Assembly: GCA_030141605.1 (NCBI GenBank)
Contig: JAQGDQ010000409.1
Location: 62,616 to 124,615 of the forward strand
Direction of reading: 5' to 3'
Length of the DNA: 62,000 nucleotides
From: Tubiluchus corallicola
Taxonomy: Eukaryota; Priapulida; Priapulimorpha; Priapulimorphida; Tubiluchidae
This document shows, in pieces, positions 12,664 through 22,855 of this stretch. The translations under genes were made by a program, and so were the position numbers. How positions within the stretch are numbered: position 1 is the stretch's first letter; every line of letters begins with the position of its first letter. The notes under the pieces are model-generated. The model worked only from the letters and a program-made list of their open reading frames with translations. It was not told where the DNA came from and searched no databases.

Positions 12664-12810
12664 GTCTAAATCTTTTCAAGAACTATTCTATCCTAGTACT
12701 AAATGATCTAATTAATTTGAATTCTGCTACATACACACTTTCCTACTTACATATGTATAAACGTAAACATAGACTACTTCCTGCTTTTTTAAACCCATCG
12801 TATATATTAA

Positions 12811-13620
12811 TTTCGGCGGTATGGGCTTTATACATATTATACTAACAAAAGCCCCGCAAACAAATTTGCGTATGAATCCACTTATAATCAACAATGTGCA
12901 AACCCCCTACTTGGTGTTCGTTTATTTACCTAAAGCCAAATAGCTTTTACTAGATGAAAGTTAGAGGCAGAGTATAATGGATGACGTCAGACAATGGCTT
13001 TGCGTCAGCAGTTTTCCAAGCGAAAATTGCTAAAAATGGAACATCAATTAACTCGTCGGTACTCCTTTTGGTGGACGTGTCCTAAAATATAGCCCACATC
13101 ATCGTGTAGCCCAGTTCTTCCGCTTATTTCTGGAGTACGGGAATGGACCATGGGTGGTGCTGGCAATGATTAAATAGCTCGTTCAACGGTGGGTGTCATA
13201 GGCATATTTAGAATTCGGGGAAGAGCCACGGCGTCCCGCATTGGGCGTATTCCAGGACCCAACTCCCGATTTTTTCGAAAATTTTGGTCAAACAGCTTGC
13301 AGAAGAAACGTTCTAACGGCGTCTGGTGGTACTCTCGGAAGAGGATGTATAGCTCTTTAGAAAGAGGAGACACATGGGTACACGATGATGTGGGCTACAT
13401 TTTAGAACGGGTCCACCGTAAGGAGCTGTGATGAGTTGATTTTCACTTGGAAAACTGTTGGCGCAAAGTTCTGTCGTCATCCATTATACTCTGCTTATAA
13501 CATATTAAACTTTCATTCAGTAAAAGCTTTAGGTAAATAAACGAACACTAGGTAGAATGTTTGCGCATTGTTGATTCTAAGTGTATTTATACGCAAAATT
13601 TTTGCGGGGCCTCTGCTAGT
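12811..13620. mobile_element. Long-terminal-inverted-repeat element LTIR-A
   Basis: ACTAACAAAAGCCCCGCAAA at 12841 and the next 270 bp or so match, inverted, the sequence that ends GCGGGGCCTCTGCTAGT at 13620. Shared blocks include ATCAACAATG, TGTTCGTTTATTTACCTAAA and CAGAGTATAATGGATGACG. The middle (about 13160-13340) is unique. The element splits the LINE fragment. TATATATTAAT (12800-12810) and TATCTATTAAT (13621-13631) could be an imperfect target duplication, although TATATATTAATTTCG also precedes copy B at 26870. Superfamily unknown. Confidence 0.75.
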
Positions 13621-14082
13621 TATCTATTAATGTAAGACATTACACAACAAGATCTAATGAGTTTCTTATCGAGTATTACAGGACTGATGCAGCAAGGCAC
13701 TTCCTCACTCACACTGACGCTAGACTTTGGAATAATATCAGTGAATACATAAAAACTCTACAGCTATAAGTAATTTCAAAAGAAAGTTTAAAAGTTATAT
13801 TTTTTCCAGTTATATATAATAAATTAAATTGACTAATTCCGCTGCCCCTGTCAGAATCCATCGCGCTACTGGTTATGTCAATTTTTATAGTTTCACTTTA
13901 TGTGGTTACCATCACACCTTTCTCTCTATTCTCTTCAACTTTTCTTTTCTGCTCCTTTACTCTTCCTTGTTTTTCCTCAATCCGCACTCATTTGTGGTGC
14001 TCGCAACAAGTAATTACTTCTTGCGCACCCTATAGGCTTTTTGCAGCTTGGCACTTGGGTAGATAATGAATATGTTAAATCT

Positions 14083-14505
14083 TTTTTGAAGTGCTGTGCT
14101 GTAGTTTTGAAGTGCTGTGCCGTAGTTTTGAAGTGCTGTGCTGTAGTATTGAAGTGTTGTGCCGTAGTTTTGAAGTGTTATGCTCTATTTTTGCAGTGCT
14201 ATGCTGTAGTTTTGAAGTGTTATGCTGCAATTTTGAAGTGCTATGCCATAATTTTGAAGTGCTATGCTGTAATTTTGAAGTACTATGCTGTAATTTTGAA
14301 GTGCTGTGCTGTAATTTTGGAGTATTCTGCTGTAACTTTGAAGTGCTGTGCTGTAATTTTGAAGTACTATGCTGTAATTTTGAAGTACTGTGCTGTAATT
14401 TTGAAGTGCTATGCTGTAGTTTTGAAGTACTATGCTGTAATTTTGAAGTACTATGCTGTAATTTTGAAGTGTTGTGCTGTAGTTTTGAAGTGCTGTGCTG
14501 TAATG
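14083..14505. repeat. 21-bp minisatellite, about 20 copies
   Basis: Tandem copies of TTTTGAAGTGCTGTGCTGTAG with point variants (CTATGC, GTACTG, TAATTTT). Because 21 is divisible by three, several frames on both strands stay open through the array; the resulting Cys- and Tyr-rich open frames are by-products of the repeat. Confidence 0.95.
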
Positions 14506-15428
14506 GATGCTGTGGGTTTCTATAATAAACAATTAGAGAAATTCATTATTTCCTTGGACACGTGAAAATTTAATATCAGTGCCCCTCTGGTTTGATGGAT
14601 GCGCCCCACGTGGATATTGACTGTGACCTAGTTTACTGTAAGCTGTAGCAAACACCAGCTGATGACCATTTCAATGCAAGTAGAGTACTGTGTCCGCTAC
14701 TTAACCCAAAACAAGAATATCTGGTAAGAAACGGATTCCGTTGAACCAAACTGCCCACTGCACAGTTGGAAACCCATTTTCTGGCCAGTGAACTACAGCA
14801 GTAACTTGGAATATTTTCATATGCATGAGAAGCTGCAATAATTTTTGCTTTATAAGTCGTTTGCAAAACGGTTAACACTAGAGAAAATTAGTATTGTTTA
14901 AAATGCAAACAACTGTGGTATATTTGAAAATCATACGAAATAATTTACATAATATTCTAACAATAACTCTCTGTTACAAAGATAAAAGGATTTATTTTTA
15001 TAACTTATGTAAAACTGTGTGTCTCTGAAACTACAACTTTTTCCACATTTGATGTTTACTGGTACAACTGTTAACATATTCAAGCATAGCACCTAACTTT
15101 TCATTCTGTAAACATGATCATTTTTCTTAAAAAAATCGAACAAGCACCACAAGAATAAACCGGCAGCTGGATATTCTTTAAAAGTTTTGCAAGCATAACA
15201 ATTTTCCCATATTTATTATCATGCTAACTCACCGTCTAGTTAAGACTGAAAACTTATCAAAGTAATGTCTTAAAGCTAGACTTGTTGCAAAGAAAAGCAC
15301 CTTCAACGCAGCAATAAACTTATGCATATTATAAGCAGCTATTTAAATAAATGAGTGTGAGCCGAGACACGAACATTCAACAATATTCATAAATTCACGA
15401 TGGTAACAACAGGATATAGATTAAGATT
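14506..15428. other. Between minisatellite and GLUD, likely GLUD 3' UTR
   Basis: AT-rich sequence downstream of the minus-strand GLUD stop. On the minus strand AATAAA motifs occur near 15209 and 14994 and could serve polyadenylation. No other feature recognised. Confidence 0.45.
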
Positions 15429-17063
15429 TTAGATAAAAGTAAAACCAGCTCTCCGATAAGATGTATATATCTTCTCTATGGAATTAATAAACGCTGCTGT
15501 TCGCAGGTCCAGTCCTAAATTGTATTTCATTCCTGTTTTCATAATAGCTTGTGCCGAATTCTCCATTGTGAACGCCAGACCAGAGTGGACAATATCCTTC
15601 TCCGAAGCACCGGCGATTCGTTCCTCAAACGATGGACTCGGCATGATGGGTATTCCTCCACCACTCTTGCCAAACCGGCGCTCTAACGATGCTTGGACAC
15701 TCTGAAGTAGATGCTCATTCGATTCCTTTTCATACTTGAACGTGAGACGGCCATAGCTGACATGGTTCAAATTTTTGAGCCACTCGAAGTAGGAGACGGT
15801 CACACCACCTGCATTGCAGTACAGGTCTGGAATCACTAGAACATTATTGGCAATAAAATGTTTGTCAGCGGCAGGTGTAAGCGGCCCATTAGCACCTTCG
15901 GCGATTATCTTCGCCTTTATTTTATGACAGTTTTCACGATTAATTAGCTTTTCACTTGCGGCCGGTACCAAGAGATCACAGTCTTCGCAAATGAGACCGT
16001 CTTCGTTTGTGTAAGGTTGAGCATCCGGAAAACCGACGATGGTGCCATTCTTTCTTTTATACTCATCCAATTCTACTGGATGAATTCCGTTAGGATTATA
16101 GATTGCTCCATCCCATTCTTGAACTCCAATTAATGTGCATCCAGCTCTGTGAAGATACCGAGCTGCATGAAAACCCACGTTACCAAATCCTTGTACGATG
16201 AATGTTTTACCCCCAAACCCAGGTGTCAAACCGATGGAGCTCATATAACTTGCTTCCTGTATGAACTGTTCCACAGCATGAAACAACCCCCTGCCTGTAG
16301 CTGCTGTTCGCCCGTGTATACCTCCCTGAGAGATTGGCTTGCCAGTAACACATGCGTAAGCGTTAAGATCTTTGAATCCTATGGTTTTGGCATATGTACT
16401 TGCTATCCAGGACATTTCTCTCTCTCCTGTGCCCATATCCGGTGCAGGAACATCAATTCCAGGACCAATGAATCCTTTTTTGCAAAGTTCTATCGTAAAT
16501 CTTCTTGTTATTCGCTCCAGTTCATCTTCACTGTAATTGCGAGGGTTGACGCGTACGCCCGCCTTTGCCCCACCGAATGGGACGTCTACGCAAGCGCACT
16601 TGTACGTCATGAGAGCCGACAATGCTCTTACTTCATCCCTCGTACAGTCGTCGCTGTACCGTATCCCTCCCTTGCATGGCGTCAAATGTGCACTGTGTTG
16701 AGCTCTCCAAGCATCAATCATCTCTACTTCCCCATTATCTCGTTTGATGGGAAATGATATTGAGATGGTATGATGAGCCGGTTTTATGGTGGTCAAGATG
16801 CCTCGAACTTTCTTCCGCTTTTCCTCCGTTGTACGCTTGCCGGGGTACTCCTCCACCAGTTTGTCCTCGATGACCATGCAAGCTTTTTCATAAAATCTGT
16901 CAACCATTTTGAAAAAACTTGGTTCTGGACCTTGTTCAGTTTCATCGTCCTTACCGCCCGCGTAGAGCTCGTAATCGCTACTGCCAGCGCAGCTTCGAGC
17001 AAAGTTAGTCAAGACTTTGCGCTGCTGCCTGGTAGACCTCGTGCTTCTAATGAGCCTAAACAT
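15429..17063 (-). CDS. Mitochondrial glutamate dehydrogenase (NAD(P)+), 544 aa, coding region in one exon
   Basis: The enzyme oxidises glutamate to 2-oxoglutarate and ammonia in the mitochondrial matrix. The first 25 residues are rich in Arg and Ser and lack acidic residues, as in a matrix presequence. Catalytic and substrate residues are in place: Lys131 in [10 protein letters not shown], Lys167 in [10 protein letters not shown] and Asp209 in [10 protein letters not shown], with the spacing of bovine Lys90, Lys126 and Asp168. The NAD loop GFGNVG is at 292-297. Residues about 435-490 form the antenna ([11 protein letters not shown] onward) found in animal GDHs that respond to GTP and ADP. Length is close to human GLUD1 (558 aa). 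The start is set at MFRLIRS because GCACC precedes that ATG and a splice acceptor lies right before it; an upstream in-frame ATG at 17108 would be intronic. Animal GLUD genes usually have many coding introns; this one has none. Confidence 0.95.
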   Translation of the reverse strand: MFRLIRSTRSTRQQRKVLTNFARSCAGSSDYELYAGGKDDETEQGPEPSFFKMVDRFYEKACMVIEDKLVEEYPGKRTTEEKRKKVRGILTTIKPAHHTISISFPIKRDNGEVEMIDAWRAQHSAHLTPCKGGIRYSDDCTRDEVRALSALMTYKCACVDVPFGGAKAGVRVNPRNYSEDELERITRRFTIELCKKGFIGPGIDVPAPDMGTGEREMSWIASTYAKTIGFKDLNAYACVTGKPISQGGIHGRTAATGRGLFHAVEQFIQEASYMSSIGLTPGFGGKTFIVQGFGNVGFHAARYLHRAGCTLIGVQEWDGAIYNPNGIHPVELDEYKRKNGTIVGFPDAQPYTNEDGLICEDCDLLVPAASEKLINRENCHKIKAKIIAEGANGPLTPAADKHFIANNVLVIPDLYCNAGGVTVSYFEWLKNLNHVSYGRLTFKYEKESNEHLLQSVQASLERRFGKSGGGIPIMPSPSFEERIAGASEKDIVHSGLAFTMENSAQAIMKTGMKYNLGLDLRTAAFINSIEKIYTSYRRAGFTFI

Positions 17064-17080
17064 GGTGCCTGTAAATGAAA
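17064..17080 (-). promoter_or_regulatory. Probable 5' UTR splice acceptor and start context of GLUD
   Basis: On the minus strand the bases read TTTTCATTTACAG followed by GCACC and the ATG. This is a good polypyrimidine-AG acceptor 5 bases before a good initiation context, which implies a non-coding first exon further up. I could not locate that exon; the more GC-rich stretch near 18180-18320 is one possibility. Confidence 0.6.
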
Positions 17081-19931
17081 ATGATAACATGAGCATGCAT
17101 GTAATCAAAGCTTCTTAAAAAAAAATTTTCATACAAAAAACATAAACCCACATTGAAGTGAAAGTTGCTGGTGATAATAAGTGGCTCAAGTGAAGTCTTA
17201 ATTTAAGAGTTTATACAAACCTACAGCAACTTAGTGGAGTTCGGCCAAATTATGTAATTTTTCCTACAATTTAAAATTTCACATTTTATTTCTGCTATAA
17301 ATAAATTATCTGTGGTTGCTTGTTTTATCTAATCTAATTAAGCTATGTCTGCGGAATAATATTAAAAACGTTAAGTTGTATCAATAACCAGTAAGTTGTA
17401 TCAATGACCAAAGCTAGGCTCAGAATGCAAAAATTTTAAGCACTTTAAAAATTGTAGTCAAAATCAACCTGAAATCAAATTGTATTTGTTATTTTTCTCA
17501 CAGCCATTTCAGTGCTGATTGCAAAGTACCATAATATTTGAACAGGAAAAAAATTAACAATAAACTAATGGACTCAAAGAGACATGGCAACGAAGAGAGT
17601 AAGTCGTGAATTAAGTATGCTACCCTTGCCATCAGCCATTTTGTGTAACGTTAACCATACTAATATTTTGTAAAGTTGATAAACATTAATGTGCTTATGA
17701 CATAATTGAAGTTTAAAAAAACTGAATTTCTCGCAGCACGTATGCTTTGGTTGACTGCATAAATTGACCACAATAGAAATGGGTGTTGTCCCGATCAGCC
17801 AATCAGCTGCCAGAACAACAAACGTTATCTTCTAAGCCTTCAAGATTATTAGAAATACAGTCGTATGAAATGCACAATGTCAACATTTTTTTGGCTATAA
17901 CAGAACATTTAATAAGAATCAAAGTTTTGGCAAACACAAACATAATAGTAACTAAACAGTTCATATCGTGATGTAATGTAACGCTAACCAGAAAAGTGGA
18001 AAGTCTGTTAGCACTTCACAACTAGTATAAGATAGTATTACAAAGCACCATAGCTTTTACCAATTATATCTTGCTTTGGATAACCGAGAGCCAAAAAAAC
18101 ACTAACCTCAGGAAGAAAAAAATCACAGATATAAATTATTTGATGTTCTTACACAAAAACTGTAAAATTACACAATATTACGGGACACTGTACAGGCATT
18201 CACGGACCACCAGAAACAGTCGCACTAAGCAAACAGCGGGCAGCTGCCGTGGAGAAGGTACAGCACCAGCGATCAGCCCATTTTTATGTTTTCTGCGTCT
18301 GGTTTGGTGCATAGAAAATGTTACTACGCCATCTAACGGCAAAAAGTAGAATCGAAATTGAAAAATTACAAACTATCTATTTTTCACGTAAAATAGAAAT
18401 GGCAAAATATATTTCCAGAGGACGCATTATTTTTTGGTACTGCATAATTTCTTGTAATAATGTAGTACAAGAATTAATGCAATGTATTAATAATAAATAT
18501 AATACATGTAATCAGGATTATCTGTAATAATGCTCGGATTTATTGTAACCAAAGCAAACCACTTCATAAGCCTCTCGATTAATCTTCCTGCTGTCTCGAT
18601 TTATCACCTCGTGAGTAACTCATTTTAATACGGGCTGAGTTCTTGGAAGGTATTTCTACAAATGAATGGCAACATTAAAAGCAGAAGTTTTTAATTTTTT
18701 ATAAACCAATACAGGAAAACAAATGCAAACATTAACATGTAGTAGTTTACTTCAGAAAAGCATAAAATATGTTTTATTCGCAGGCATGAAGCAGTACGCA
18801 AACAACGAGAAGATCATTACTGTACTGTATGATTACACAATAAGATTCAGGCAGTTAAAACAATAAACATGTCTGATTTACATAACAAAAATCATTATTG
18901 TTGGAAGTTTTAGAGTGCTTTAAGCAAGTACCGGAGTAACAAAGAACACCTGTAGATGAAGCAAAACCAAAATCTTTATAGCAGAAAACAATTTAAGCAA
19001 TTATGAAACCAATCTCTAAATTCTCTACTATGTCTCATTGTAGCAGAAATCAAAATTATACACGATTTTCCGTGTCTGTAATCATGTCAGCATAACAAAA
19101 GAAAAATTAATCGCTGATTAGCTACATGCATGTAAAAAAGTTCCAAAATGAGAATAATGTAATAATTTTAATCTACTAATCTAGCTACTGCATTCTGTTA
19201 CGACTGTTGTGTTAACTATTATTCAAAGTGGCAACCGAATCATTAATCAAAGGTCTTAGCATTTACACAGATTGGTAATAGACATTGTTATGAGTACTCA
19301 GTATGTATATTAATAAGCACAACAGAAGCAACAGCTTGAAGCTACCTAAGGTTTAAAATGGTAATTACATATATTAAAATTCTAAACAAACAAATAAAAA
19401 ATGTTTGAAAAACTGCATTATACAAATGTTGTCTAAAAACTGGTCCCTGTACGGTTCAGTATAACATAATAAAATAAAACAATACGGGCCACAGCAAAAT
19501 AAAAACTAAAAATATTACTTATTATAAAACTTAGCACACTGCAAGTCATAATCCAGGGCTCAGTGATAGAAAACATTAATGTTAAAAGATTAAGATGAGG
19601 TGGAAACCCAGTGCTTGTTATCAAGGACAATCTCTTACAAGAAAAAGAGAATGTCTTAGCAACATTTGGATGTGTTATGCAACATGTATCGGGTGGCACA
19701 AAAATGTGCAGAACCTTAGACAAGAATGTCAGAAGCTAGTGCTCTACAAAGTTGCAATTTCACAGCTTGATATTACATTAGATTGACTTTTGGCTGTGAA
19801 AGTTACAAGTTTATAGTTCTTAAGTTACGGCTGAAAAACTTTCGCATGTTAAAAATTTAAATGCATGAACAATCCAGCTAATCACGCACCAAAAAACAAC
19901 AACATTGACGTGTGAAGAACTCAATACATGG
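17081..19931. other. Upstream region of GLUD, no gene resolved
   Basis: Expected to hold the 5' UTR intron and promoter of GLUD. A locally GC-richer island lies near 18190-18310. Short open frames here have no similarity I recognise. Confidence 0.4.
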
Positions 19932-20339
19932 TAATGATGGGAATCGATACAAAAATTGCGATACGACTTCGACAAATGATAAAGATTTGTGATACGATTT
20001 AGATTTCTATAAGCATTTTACAAATTTTTTTACATTCCACCCACTGAAAACTGTGAAGCATCATTTTATGTAATTAATGCCAACAGGTTTTGAAGTTAAT
20101 TACACGACAATATAAGCTATTGTTCTCAGTATGTTTAGTATTGCTAGGGCATGCAAATCGCTGAAATGACACATCGATTTTGATATCGATACTCCAATTG
20201 TATCGATTTTCTGTGGTGATAACCATTTCTTTTACCGATTCGATAATAGATAAAAACTTGATTTTGTTTTGTATCGATTTGAAAATCTATAAAAAAGCCG
20301 ATTTTTCGTCGATAAAACAATAATCAATTCCCATCACTA
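19932..20339. mobile_element. hAT-like MITE (TAATGATGGG termini)
   Basis: Termini TAATGATGGGAATCGATAC and, inverted at the right, TAGTGATGGGAATTGATTA; the interior is rich in ATCGAT-like words. The flanking 8-mers ATACATGG and ATACAGCA agree at five positions, so the target duplication is degenerate or the copy is old. The ends resemble those of the elements at 8299 and 36121. Confidence 0.7.
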
Positions 20340-22615
20340 ATACAGCAAAAACAATAAAGAAATCAAAACAATAAAGAAACCAATCAGTTTATATCATAGT
20401 CTTAACAACAGAAATTAAAGCACTGATTAAGATTTGTTGGGCTTGGAATTCCCTTAAAAGGAAAGTGTACAATGGCCACACGAGGAACTAAAGGCAAAAA
20501 TTGTTGAGTGCTGGGACTAAGCACCCCTTAAAGAACTAAGAAACTCTGTCGCTTCTACGTGATGAGGTCAGTATCAGCAAGCAGTGGCTCATAGTTAAAA
20601 TTACAGGGGGTGCTGCTTCAGAAATTGTTTAGCCATTGTTTTGATATTGTGCAAAACGTAACAAACACAAAAAAGAAAATTTAGTCAAAAAGAAACATTG
20701 CCTTACACTTGCACAACAGAGTTGGCACTGTGTGAGTGACAGTGCTCCCTCCACCTAGCGTGCAGCTTCTTATCTTGGGCATGCTCTTGGACATACGCAC
20801 AAGCGCACAACAACCAAATATCGCATCGCTGGAACTGTGAAATGCACAGTTTCATACAAGGGTTTTTGTAATTTTTTATGAACTAGGGAATGGCTGCTGA
20901 CATAAAGAATTAAAGAGAAAAGACTCATCATATTGAGTGTTATTGATAATACCGAGTGAAAATAGGGGGTGCTGCAGTTCCGCAGTGTCTATATATGAGC
21001 CGCCACTAGTACCAGCTATTGGAAGAAACGCCTTTGTTTAGGCGCATTGAAAATGGTGAACACATAGAGCTTTTGCGAATGGTGATATAGGCTTACAGTT
21101 AAAAAGCTATTCAGAGTTCTGAACCTATCACAACATGACGAAACACAGGAGAAAACAAAATCACCTCCAATAAAATTAGAGAGCCAAACCCAAGCAATGC
21201 TCACAACCTAAGTTATGATAAAACACTATTAAAAAATCCACATAGTTTACAAATCATTTATGAAAAAATACCGGAAAGAAATGCTATGCAAGTATAAGTT
21301 ATAAGCGTATACAATTTTTTACATTTACAATAATATTCTAATAATAAACAGCAGAGCTTCATAAGCCAGTTTGCACTGATTTAAATTTTCATAATTATGT
21401 TAAAAATTCATTAAAAGTGTAGCAAAAGCACCAATCAGCTGCATTAGTTAAGAGAAAAAAATTAGCACATTGTAAAAGAGCAGCTAGATGACAACCAAGC
21501 ATCTATTTACAGAAACACAAAAAGTCTCAATCGACAAAATGACTTAAAACTTCTAAATGACAACATTTAGCAAGAATCGTGACAAAAGTATTACGATTTA
21601 AAATTTTAAAAACTTCTTGTAGCACAAATATCGAATATGGTGGTTGTGCAACTTTTTGGAAAATGCTTTTGCTATCCTTTGGACTCCTTTCAAGCAACTG
21701 GTAGACAGGAATTGGTTTGAACTGTCCTTCAACTTAAGCTCACTTAAGAATCTAGCTTTTTAGTCAAATGATTGAAATGAATCTATGAAACTGAAATTTA
21801 CAGGTGTGTTTAGCATGGTTGTGCTTCGAAATAAACGAATTTTGGTATCAATGAGTGCAAAATGATTCTGTTGAAGGTCAAGGTCATACTAAAGGTCAAT
21901 GTAACTTTATAGCCTGACCTTGAAATATCAACCAAAATGAAACGTGAAACTACCACTGGAAAACCCATGTATGACTACCAATTTATGCACAATAATATTT
22001 TTGAATACAAAGTTTTTAGTTTAGTTATACGGTCTTATCACCGAGTAAGCCTCAATCTCTTCAATTAGCTTAATGACATCTCAATGTTAACTGTATCATT
22101 CGGTGATTTTGTTTTTAGACTAGAGTTTCCATAAAATTTTGAAACTATAAATATTATATTATACTAGAAAACAACTAATAAAAAAGATAAATATAAAAAA
22201 AATTAAAAAAGAGACAAATTAGAATAGCCCTTTGCTCTGTAAACCAGGACTTTCATTATAAGAATAAGAATATCTTTCTCCTGTAATCAATTTTACAGGA
22301 AATTTCCAGCATGACATATGCTAAGATTTTCGTTAGAAAAAAAGATAATAGTCACAGAAATATTGGTTAGCGATAGTTATTTATGAATTACTCTTTTCAA
22401 ATCAAATTATTACTCATCTGGCTCATTTCAGTTTTGTCGTTCTAATATTCCTCACACATCATTCCTGCTTGTCTTAATCATAAGTTGTTTATACAAAAAT
22501 CACAGATACTGAGTGCAGAGATAACCTAGTGTAGTCAGCACAGAGTTAAGAAAATCAAGTATGTAAAAAAAAACTCGCTCCCTGTATTGAAAAAATAAAT
22601 AAAATCTGGACAAAA
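20340..22615. other. Intergenic, FAM89 3' side
   Basis: AT-rich sequence. It should contain the FAM89 3' UTR on the minus strand. Two stretches share AGGGGGTGCTGC (near 20606 and 20964). No gene or classifiable repeat seen. Confidence 0.4.
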
Positions 22616-22855
22616 TCAAAGTGCAAATCCGTTCATGTCAGACTGCGAAAAGAACGCCCAGTTTGATCTAGCTGCGGATGACTCACGCGGAGGAGACGGT
22701 GAGTTAGAAGAGGTCTGATTGGCACTGCTCGTGCCCTCTCCCGGAGGTGTCCAGTAAGACTCGCTCTCCTCACTAGCTGTATCCGAGCTTAGGCCTATCC
22801 CGGTATTGATTTCTTCCCTGTGTATTCCCTCCTCGTCGCTCTCTCCTTCTGTTTC
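22616..22855 (-). CDS. FAM89 exon 3 (C-terminal)
   Basis: Acceptor TGTACTTACAG on the minus strand, phase 0. It encodes ETEGESDEEGIHREEI, a Ser/Pro-rich stretch (NSPSPPRESS) and SQSDMNGFAL, then stop. Assignment rests on phase, acceptor quality and continuing acidity more than on direct family similarity. Confidence 0.75.
   Translation of the reverse strand, partial: ETEGESDEEGIHREEINTGIGLSSDTASEESESYWTPPGEGTSSANQTSSNSPSPPRESSAARSNWAFFSQSDMNGFAL

Larger units (their letters stand above)
12340..13815 (+). mobile_element. Non-LTR retrotransposon 3' ORF fragment with two insertions
   Basis: The pieces 12340-12402, 12672-12800 and 13621-13815, read together, resemble the C-terminal tail of a CR1/Jockey-type reverse transcriptase: LLGL then FKNYSILVLNDLINLNS, YLHMYKRKHRLLPAFLNPS, RHYTTRSNEF and then LTHTDARLWNNISEYI. 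The pattern of tail (MYK...LLP...TR...WN.IP-like) is standard for the region behind the RT palm. A hAT-like MITE and a long-inverted-repeat element interrupt it. No RT catalytic core is left. Confidence 0.65.

Noticed and set aside
14041-14565. Long Cys/Tyr-rich open frames on both strands over the 21-bp minisatellite
   Set aside because: They follow automatically from a period divisible by three and exist in several frames at once.
16149-17078. Plus-strand open frames opposite GLUD
   Set aside because: Antisense shadows of a highly conserved enzyme-coding exon.
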